Shown here: one piece after another, positions 37,707 to 43,060 of the stretch
Layout of the letters: each line of letters opens with the position of its first letter
How positions within the stretch are numbered: position 1 is the first letter of the stretch
DNA from: an uncultured Paracoccaceae bacterium
GTDB lineage: Bacteria; Pseudomonadota; Alphaproteobacteria; Rhodobacterales; Rhodobacteraceae
Assembly: GCA_938049225.1 (NCBI GenBank)
Contig: CALICM010000044.1
Span: forward strand, 1-43,060
Reading direction: 5' to 3'
DNA: 43,060 nucleotides
The notes under the pieces: model-generated
What the model was told of the DNA's origin: nothing
Database searches by the model: none
Seen by the model: the letters and a program-made list of their open reading frames with translations, nothing else
Translations under genes and position numbers: made by a program

Positions 37707-38183
37707 TCAGTTGGCCTGCGCGAATACTTGGGCCAGCAGCGGTTCCAAGATCGCAGCATCCGAGGCCGTGAATGCATCGGGTCGGTCGCTGTCGATGTCC
37801 AGCACCGCGATCAAAGCCCCATCCATGCCAAAAACGGGGAGGACCAGCTCGGATTTGGTGGAAGCGGCGCAAGCGATATGCCCCTCGAAAGCGTCAACGT
37901 CGGATACCAATTGGGTCTGGCCGCTGCGTGCCGCCGCGCCGCAGACACCGCGCGAAAAGGGGATCTGCAAACAGCCATGCCCCCCTTGATAGGGGCCTAT
38001 TTTCAGCATCTCGGGGCCGGTTCGGCGATAAAAACCGACCCAATCAAAACGATCATCGGAATGGAACAACTCGCACGCCATGGTCGCCATCAGCGCCACC
38101 GCATCAGTCTCGCCCTCGGTCAGCGCCAGGATACGTGTCGCGACATCGGTCAGGGCATGCGGGGGTGCGAAAGCTTGGTTCAT
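37707..38183 (-). CDS. msrC: Free methionine-(R)-sulfoxide reductase (GAF)
   Basis: A 158-residue GAF-domain protein, fRMsr, which reduces free methionine-R-sulfoxide. The three cysteines of the E. coli enzyme (C84, C94, C118) map to C71 (GGHGC), C81 (RGVCG) and C105 (HIACA) with identical spacing, which strongly supports activity. VLDIDSDRPDAF is also family-typical. ATG 38183 (MNQAFAPP) is chosen as the family start; an in-frame ATG at 38252 would add 23 residues. It lies 92 bases upstream of amn, same strand. Confidence 0.93.
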   Translation of the reverse strand: MNQAFAPPHALTDVATRILALTEGETDAVALMATMACELFHSDDRFDWVGFYRRTGPEMLKIGPYQGGHGCLQIPFSRGVCGAAARSGQTQLVSDVDAFEGHIACAASTKSELVLPVFGMDGALIAVLDIDSDRPDAFTASDAAILEPLLAQVFAQAN

Positions 38184-38278
38184 CGCGGGGATATCAAAGA
38201 CAACGGCCAGCGTGTCAATGTCATTCCCGACCGGCTCACGCCCAAAAAGCAATGGCCAGGGGGCGTCCGGACCAGGCC

Positions 38279-39592
38279 TTACATCATTTTGTCAGCCCGG
38301 CCGCCGACAGGTATATCACCCAAGGTTGGCTCAGCACCCGCCTGGCTGGCGTCGGGCGCGGGCGTGGCTGTCGGCACATCCTGGCGGGCCACGCCACGGC
38401 TTAGCATCGCCGCCAAACCAGGGTAAGCGCGCAACACTTCCATGTCGCGGGCCAGGCGCGATCGCGGCAGGTCGTCATCCGCCGCGGCCCCGTCATCCGC
38501 GTCGGCCGGCGTCTCGGGCAGGGTAACCACGTTGTCTTTGGAACCTTCGGCGGGCGCTGCTTCATCGGGCGTTGCCGGGTCATCGTTCCCTTCGACCACC
38601 TCCTCCGCCCGTTCGGACAACGCCTCGATTGCCGATGCGATATCCTCAAGCCGGTCCCGCAGAAACTCGGTCTCCCCTGGCTTCTGCGGGGCGCTCATCT
38701 GCCCCTCTATCCCGTCAAATCGGTCTGCAAGTGCCGCAAGTCCTGCCTCGACCTTGGTCAAATTGACCGTCGGCGCGGGCGCCGCAAGCACCGCCGTTGC
38801 TTTGGCATTCAGCGTGTCCAGCCCCTGGGTAACCAGGGCTTCGAGCGCGGCAAAACGTTTCATAACTGCCTCTGGGGGCTCGGGTGCGGCGGCCCGCGCC
38901 ACGTGCGTGTCCAGGTCCGCCAATCGCTGCTCAAGCCCCGCGACTTGCGCCTGCAACGCCTCCTCGCGCTGGGTCTGCGCCAACAAGATACACTCGGCCG
39001 TTGCCGCACTTGTGGCGGCGAAACGTTCGGCGTTCTCAGCGGATTGCGCTTCCAACAAATCCTTCAATTGTGCGGCCATCGCCACGGTGTCTTGGGGCGA
39101 AACCACCAGGTTAGATAGCCGGTCATATTGCGCCGAAACCTCGGCCTGAATCTGCTCCAGGGCGGGTGTCAACGCGGAGATCAAATCCCCCGCCGCCGGT
39201 GGATCCGCGCGGTTCAAGGCGGCCTCTAACACCTGTGCCACATCGCCCAGGCGGCCCGAGATGTCCGCTTTCAGGTCTGCGACCTCAGCCGCTAAACCCT
39301 GCGTATCCGCGGCATTGCCCGGGGCGGGTGTTTCAAGAATGCCCATCTGAACCTGCGCCAAATCGGACAGGCCACGGCGCACATCTGCTAGTCCGTCCAA
39401 AACAGCCGCCCCGTCCACCGGCAGTGGCGCCGGCGCGGTGGGACGTTGCGCAATCAGGGGCGGCTCAACTTTCGGCGCTTGCCGCGTACGAAAATGTACC
39501 ACAGCGCGCGGGATCAGGACCACCGCGCCGTAGGCGACGGCGGCGCCCAAGACCGCAAAAGCGGCAATCACCAGGATCGAGGCTATGGTCAT
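38279..39592 (-). CDS. Membrane-anchored coiled-coil protein of unknown function
   Basis: A 437-residue protein I do not recognise. It has one N-terminal hydrophobic helix (residues 5-28, ILVIAAFAVLGAAVAYGAVVLI), then a mostly helical, alanine-rich part to about residue 335 with heptad-like repeats (AEVADLKADISGRLGDVAQ, AGLEQRLADLDTHVA, LRDRLEDIASAIEAL), and an acidic, low-complexity linker (about 335-385). A short basic motif RSRLARDMEVLRAYPGLAAML lies near the C-terminus. This looks like a single-pass membrane protein with a long cytoplasmic coiled coil. It starts 160 bases downstream of petR. Function is not assigned. Confidence 0.75.
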   Translation of the reverse strand: MTIASILVIAAFAVLGAAVAYGAVVLIPRAVVHFRTRQAPKVEPPLIAQRPTAPAPLPVDGAAVLDGLADVRRGLSDLAQVQMGILETPAPGNAADTQGLAAEVADLKADISGRLGDVAQVLEAALNRADPPAAGDLISALTPALEQIQAEVSAQYDRLSNLVVSPQDTVAMAAQLKDLLEAQSAENAERFAATSAATAECILLAQTQREEALQAQVAGLEQRLADLDTHVARAAAPEPPEAVMKRFAALEALVTQGLDTLNAKATAVLAAPAPTVNLTKVEAGLAALADRFDGIEGQMSAPQKPGETEFLRDRLEDIASAIEALSERAEEVVEGNDDPATPDEAAPAEGSKDNVVTLPETPADADDGAAADDDLPRSRLARDMEVLRAYPGLAAMLSRGVARQDVPTATPAPDASQAGAEPTLGDIPVGGRADKMM

Positions 39593-39707
39593 TGTGGGGG
39601 TCCCTGATTCTCGGCCAATGTGGCATCAAAGCCAGACTGGTCGGAACAGGGTTAGTATCGGGTTAATCGCGCCGCGCCTGGGACCCTCACCCGCTATAGA
39701 GTATATT

Positions 39708-39723
39708 TATGAACAGTTTCATA
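39708..39723. repeat. Palindrome upstream of the coiled-coil gene
   Basis: TATGAA (39708-39713), CAGT and TTCATA (39718-39723) form a perfect 6-bp inverted repeat with a four-base spacer in an AT-rich stretch, 116 bases upstream of the coiled-coil gene start and 30 bases past the petR stop. It resembles an operator; no regulator is known. Confidence 0.45.
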
Positions 39724-39752
39724 TAATTACACAGGGCGTCACGGTGAGGCCC

Positions 39753-40463
39753 CTAGTCCGGGGCCAGCATATAGCCCGCCCCGCGAACCGTTTGCAGATA
39801 CCGTGGCGTTTTTGGATCCGCCTCGATCTTGCGCCTTAGCCGGGTGATCTGAACATCCACGGCGCGTTCCTGTGCCTGGCCATCGTCGCGGCCCAGGTCA
39901 GCCACCAACTGGGTACGGCTGATCGCCTCGTTCGGTTTGGCCGAAAAGATCCGCATCAACTGGTTTTCGGTCGCGGTCAGCCGGATCATATCCTGCCCTT
40001 GCCACAACTCGCCCCGGGTCAGGTCATAGCGGATCTCGCCCATGTGCAGCGTCTTGGGCGGCTCGTTTCCGGAATCCGACTTCGGCACGCGCCGCAAGAT
40101 CGCGTTGATCCTGAGCAGCAATTCCCTTGGCTCGAAGGGTTTGGGCAGATAGTCGTCTGCCCCAGCCTCGAGCCCCTTGATCCGGTCCATACTGTCGCCC
40201 CGCGCGGTCAGCAGAAGGATCGGCGTGGCGATTTGGTCGCTCAGGTCCCTCGTCAGACTGAACCCATCCTCGCCCGGCATCATCACATCGACCACCAGAA
40301 GGTCAAACTCGAGCCCGTCGAGCAGCTTGCGGGCGTGTGCCGCATCTCGCGCCGTCGTGACCCAGTAGTCATGCCGGGACAGGAACTTCTTGAGCAGATC
40401 GCGGATCCGCTCGTCATCATCAACGACCAAAATATGGGCGTCGGGCTGCTCTGGCGTGGTCAT
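39753..40463 (-). CDS. petR: OmpR-type response regulator PetR
   Basis: A 236-residue response regulator with a receiver domain (DDD near residues 15-17, phosphoacceptor D59 in VVDVMMPGEDG, K108 in LPKPFEPREL) and an OmpR/PhoB winged-helix DNA-binding domain (about 135-235; VQITRLRRKIEADPKTPRYLQTVRGAGYM). Best match in gene order is PetR of Rhodobacter, co-encoded with the MarR-like PetP; in R. capsulatus the pair controls respiratory and photosynthetic cytochrome bc1 genes. Its ATG overlaps the petP stop (ATGA). No sensor kinase and no petABC are in this window. Confidence 0.88.
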   Translation of the reverse strand: MTTPEQPDAHILVVDDDERIRDLLKKFLSRHDYWVTTARDAAHARKLLDGLEFDLLVVDVMMPGEDGFSLTRDLSDQIATPILLLTARGDSMDRIKGLEAGADDYLPKPFEPRELLLRINAILRRVPKSDSGNEPPKTLHMGEIRYDLTRGELWQGQDMIRLTATENQLMRIFSAKPNEAISRTQLVADLGRDDGQAQERAVDVQITRLRRKIEADPKTPRYLQTVRGAGYMLAPD

Positions 40464-40975
40464 CTCTTGGTCTCCAACAACCGTTCAATCTGGCCGCGTC
40501 TCTCTGGATCTATAATCTGCTCAAGCACTTCACGAAACCCCTGCACCGCCTGCGCCCCGGCATTGGAATAGGCCCGCCGCATGCGCGCCCGTTGAGTGGT
40601 GGACAATTCCGCCTCCAGCGCCTGCCCCTTCTCGGTCAAGGTCAAGTTCCGCTGACGGCGGTCCTGGCGACCCACCGAGCTTTCGACCAGCCCGTCTTCG
40701 ACCAACTGACGCAATACGCGGTTCAGGGATTGTTTCGTGACGCCGAGGATATCCAAAAGCTCGTTCACCGTCAGCCCTGGTCGGCGGTTGATAAAATGCA
40801 GCGCGCGATGGTGGGCGCGGCCATAAGCGTAATCCTCCAGAATTCTATCTGGATCTGCGGTGAAACCACGATAGGCAAAGAACATCAGCTCAATACCTTG
40901 CCGCAGTTGATCGTCCGTTAAGAACAGCAACTGCTCGCCCGTTGTGGCGGCGGTTTTGGGGCGAGAGGACTGCAT
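40460..40975 (-). CDS. petP: MarR-family transcriptional regulator PetP
   Basis: A 171-residue MarR-type winged-helix protein, from ATG 40975 (GAGG six bases upstream); an in-frame GTG at 40999 would add eight residues. The wing region includes LTVNELLDILGVTKQSLNRVLRQLVEDGLVESSVGRQDRRQRNLTLTEKG. Gene order with petR and ilvE matches the petP-petR pair of Rhodobacterales. A TTGAC-N10-GTCAA palindrome upstream (41027-41046) is a candidate operator. Confidence 0.87.
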   Translation of the reverse strand: MQSSRPKTAATTGEQLLFLTDDQLRQGIELMFFAYRGFTADPDRILEDYAYGRAHHRALHFINRRPGLTVNELLDILGVTKQSLNRVLRQLVEDGLVESSVGRQDRRQRNLTLTEKGQALEAELSTTQRARMRRAYSNAGAQAVQGFREVLEQIIDPERRGQIERLLETKR

Positions 40976-41026
40976 CGACACCTCGGGGCTGGCTTTCACG
41001 TTTTGCGGGATTTTATGTCAGCCTTG

Positions 41027-41046
41027 TTGACTTTCCAAGGGGTCAA
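41027..41046. promoter_or_regulatory. Candidate operator between petP and ilvE
   Basis: TTGAC (41027-41031) and GTCAA (41042-41046) form an inverted repeat with a ten-base spacer, in the divergent gap between petP and ilvE. TTGACT also resembles a -35 for ilvE, but no good -10 was found. A GATTC lies at about 41054. MarR proteins commonly bind such symmetric sites. Confidence 0.4.
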
Positions 41047-41133
41047 TGTTAGCGATTCCCAGTAAATTAGAAATTTCCTGTCGTGAAGGGCGCCTTTGAC
41101 GCAATATTCGACAAGGATCGGGAGGATCTGGCG

Positions 41134-42003
41134 ATGACCGCAGCGTATGATGACCGTGACGGCGTCATCTGGATGGATGGCGAATTGAAGCCTTGGCGCA
41201 GTGCTCAGGTGCATATTCTGACCCATGCCATGCATTATGCCTCCAGTGTGTTCGAGGGCGAGCGCGCCTATAACGGCAAGATTTTCAAAAGCCGCGAACA
41301 TTCCGAACGGCTACTATTCTCGGGCCAGGAGTTGGACATTCCGATCCCCTACACCGTCGATGAAATCGAAGCGGCCAAGCAAGAAGCTTTGGCGGCAAGC
41401 GGCCTGAGCGACGCTTATGTCCGGGCGCTGTGCTGGCGCGGATCCGGGCAAGACATGGGCGTCGCCTCGGCCAAGAACCCGGTCCATATGGCGATCGCCG
41501 TTTGGGAATGGGGTGCCTATTACGGCGACGCTAAAATGCAAGGTGCCATGCTGGACATCTCGAAGTGGAAGCGCCCCAGCCCTGAAACCATCCCCTGCTT
41601 TGCCAAAGCGGCGGGGCTTTACATGATCTGCACCATGTCCAAGCACGAGGCCGAGGCCAAGGGCTGCTCGGACGCTTTGATGATGGATTATCGGGGCTAT
41701 GTGGCCGAGGCGACGGGCGCGAATGTATTCTTCGTCAAAGACGGCAAAGTGCACACGCCCACGCCGGACTGCTTCCTAAACGGTCTCACGCGCCAGACGG
41801 TTATTGGCATGCTGAAAGAGAGGCAGGTCCCAGTGATCGAGCGGCATATCATGCCTGAAGAGCTGGACGGGTTCGAGCAGTGCTGGCTGACCGGCACCGC
41901 GGCCGAAGTGACCCCGGTTGGGCAGATCGGCAGCCACAGCTTCGAGGTCGGCGCGCTGACCCGTATGATCGCCCAGGATTACGAGGCGCTGGTTCGGTCG
42001 TGA
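41134..42003 (+). CDS. ilvE: Branched-chain amino acid aminotransferase
   Basis: A 289-residue PLP-dependent fold-IV transaminase that interconverts leucine, isoleucine and valine with their keto acids. VHILTHAMHYASSVFEGERAY, the substrate-side RALCWRG segment, CFAKAAGLYMICTMSK with the PLP lysine, and YVAEATGANVFFVKDG are diagnostic. Start ATG 41134 follows GGAGG nine bases upstream; the open frame upstream begins 51 bases earlier without a ribosome site. Its TGA stop overlaps the GTG of the next gene. It diverges from petPR. Confidence 0.96.
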   Translation: MTAAYDDRDGVIWMDGELKPWRSAQVHILTHAMHYASSVFEGERAYNGKIFKSREHSERLLFSGQELDIPIPYTVDEIEAAKQEALAASGLSDAYVRALCWRGSGQDMGVASAKNPVHMAIAVWEWGAYYGDAKMQGAMLDISKWKRPSPETIPCFAKAAGLYMICTMSKHEAEAKGCSDALMMDYRGYVAEATGANVFFVKDGKVHTPTPDCFLNGLTRQTVIGMLKERQVPVIERHIMPEELDGFEQCWLTGTAAEVTPVGQIGSHSFEVGALTRMIAQDYEALVRS

Positions 42004-42611
42004 CCGGGCTGGCAGCGGACCTGGCACGGCTAGCCGCTGGGGTCGATGGGCGCTTTGTCTTGGGGATCGCAGGGGCCCCGGCCTCGGGCAAATCGACCTT
42101 GGCGCAAGAGTTGGTGCGCGCGGTGCCGGGCGCAGCTTTGCTGCCGATGGATGGCTTTCATTTGGATGATGGTATTTTGGAGGTCCGGGGGCATCGCGCG
42201 CGAAAGGGGGCACCGCATACCTTTGATGTTGAGGGGTTTTGCGCGCTTTTGGCCCGGGTGCGCGCGGGTGCCGCGGTCTATGCGCCCGCCTTTGATCGCG
42301 ACTTGGAATTGGCCCGCGCGGGCGCGCTCGAGATAGGCATTGACGCCCGGATCGTGGTGGTCGAGGGCAACTACCTGCTGCACGATCATGGCGGTTGGGA
42401 GGGGGTGCGCCAACATCTGGATGCCGTCTGGTTCCTGGACGTCCCCTTACCGGAACTGGACCGCCGCCTGCTGGCCCGCTGGGCAACGCACGGCAAAGAC
42501 CCCGAGGCTGCGCGCGCCTGGATCGACAGCAACGACATGCCCAACGCGCAGATCGTGCTGCAGGGACGGGATAGGGCGGACCGCGTTCTGACAGCGGATA
42601 CACGGATTTGA
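42000..42611 (+). CDS. P-loop nucleoside/nucleotide kinase family protein
   Basis: A 203-residue P-loop kinase of the uridine-kinase/phosphoribulokinase-like group (YggC-type). Walker A is GAPASGKST at residues 25-33, followed by LPMDGFHLDDGILE. The stretch VVVEGNYLLHDHGGW and RWATHGKDPEAARAWIDSNDM are typical of YggC-like relatives. It starts with GTG at 42000, overlapping ilvE by four bases (GTGA). Substrate is unknown; pantothenate-kinase-like or fructose-transport kinase-like assignments are made for relatives. Co-transcription with ilvE is likely. Confidence 0.87.
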   Translation: MTGLAADLARLAAGVDGRFVLGIAGAPASGKSTLAQELVRAVPGAALLPMDGFHLDDGILEVRGHRARKGAPHTFDVEGFCALLARVRAGAAVYAPAFDRDLELARAGALEIGIDARIVVVEGNYLLHDHGGWEGVRQHLDAVWFLDVPLPELDRRLLARWATHGKDPEAARAWIDSNDMPNAQIVLQGRDRADRVLTADTRI

Positions 42612-42681
42612 CCTGGGTCAAGGGCGGTAGGTCCATCGCCCTATAGAATCAGCGGATCGCAACGAACGCAAAAGGTCCAAG

Positions 42682-42915
42682 ATGTCTCACGTCCCCCATG
42701 AATTGGCCGAAGAATTCCCAATGCATACCAGCAAATTACAACGCCTTAAGGACGGGGACGCCCATTTTTCCCGCCTGTTCGACAAGTACCACGAGATAAA
42801 CCGCGCGATCCATCGGGCCGAAACCAATGTAGAGCCGACCGACGACCTTCATATGATCGAAATGCGAAAGCAACGGCTGCATCTAAAAGATCAAATAGCG
42901 CGCGCTTTGATCTAA
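42682..42915 (+). CDS. YdcH/DUF465 family protein
   Basis: A 77-residue helical protein of the YdcH (DUF465) family, of unknown role. The start ATG follows AAAGG. DAHFSRLFDKYHEINRAIHRAE and MRKQRLHLKDQIARAL form the family's two-helix pattern. It lies 70 bases after the kinase gene and 29 bases from the transposase 3' end. Confidence 0.85.
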   Translation: MSHVPHELAEEFPMHTSKLQRLKDGDAHFSRLFDKYHEINRAIHRAETNVEPTDDLHMIEMRKQRLHLKDQIARALI

Positions 42916-42944
42916 CGTGCCTTAGTGTCCGCCTCGAAACTCTT

Positions 42945-43060
42945 TCAATGATTTAAGGCTCTTGCGATCCGCCTTGTGACGAGTTTGATGTGGGCTGTGA
43001 GGAGCCAACTTTCGGCTGACTGGATGGACTTCTCCCAATCTTTTGCAAGCCGGCGACATC
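42945..43060 (-). mobile_element. 3' end of an IS5-family transposase (cut by window edge)
   Basis: Minus-strand frame from the window edge ends at TGA 42947-42945. The last 37 residues read CRRLAKDWEKSIQSAESWLL followed by TAHIKLVTRRIARALNH, closely matching the C-terminus of IS5-family DDE transposases (RRLAKDWE...WLxxAHIxLVTRRLAR). The catalytic DDE residues are outside the window. The IS end and its inverted repeat should lie between 42916 and 42944, but only one end is visible. Confidence 0.72.

Noticed and set aside
38442-39149. 235-codon plus-strand open frame over the coiled-coil gene
   Set aside because: Ser/Ala-rich antisense product typical of GC-rich DNA with no domain or ribosome site.

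Overview
The window is a GC-rich chromosomal stretch that reads as an alphaproteobacterium of the order Rhodobacterales (Rhodobacter/Roseobacter relatives). Reasons: a CcrM-type GANTC methylase behind rnhB, a full CtrA-type box (TTAA-N7-TTAA), a petPR-like regulator pair beside a branched-chain aminotransferase, the mutM/ubiE/ubiB and rpsT/dnaA/dnaN/recF/gyrB neighbourhoods, and DUF1636 beside cobalamin genes. The replication-initiation genes suggest the window lies near the replication origin, but I could not find a convincing oriC. No rRNA, tRNA or CRISPR array was seen.

Layout. 1-2.3 kb: the end of a GlcD-type FAD oxidase (running off the left edge through a 16-base C run) and a DUF599 membrane protein. 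2.4-9.3 kb: a four-gene minus-strand operon, MoxR AAA ATPase / DUF58 / DUF4159 membrane protein / VWA-plus-amidotransferase-like membrane protein, coupled by 1-4 bp overlaps or tiny gaps; DUF1285 diverges from it. 10-15 kb: a medium-chain dehydrogenase, then late cobalamin synthesis (cobU divergent from cobT-cobD-cobC) with a DUF1636 metal-binding protein. 15-17 kb: rnhB-ccrM with three GANTC sites in front of ccrM. 17-18.5 kb: an M48-type secreted protein whose zinc motif is broken. 18.5-22 kb: ubiE-ubiB divergent from a tiny membrane protein gene and mutM. 22-24 kb: enoyl-CoA hydratase, rpsT with a clear terminator, and an AT-rich gap with GANTC sites leading to a rhodanese protein. 24-33 kb: dnaA, a TadE/TadG pair carrying a CtrA box, dnaN, recF, a LysE exporter, gyrB, then pobA one base after gyrB. 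34-38.3 kb: small membrane protein, EamA transporter, HU, AMP nucleosidase, free-methionine-R-sulfoxide reductase. 38.3-43 kb: an unrecognised coiled-coil membrane protein, petR-petP, ilvE with a P-loop kinase, a YdcH protein, and the 3' end of an IS5-type transposase at the right edge.

How it fits together. Most of the window is housekeeping: replication (dnaA, dnaN, recF, gyrB, HU), repair (mutM, rnhB, recF), ubiquinone synthesis (ubiE, ubiB) and cobalamin tail assembly. The cell-cycle theme is the most coherent regulatory story: the methylase gene ccrM has a GANTC cluster in its leader, the dnaA upstream region has GANTC sites, and the pilus-like genes wedged between dnaA and dnaN carry a CtrA box. 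The most unusual items are that Tad insertion, the M48 pseudo-protease, the cysteine-free pair of large membrane proteins in the MoxR operon, and several unrecognised membrane proteins. I found no clear defence island or wholly new multi-gene system.
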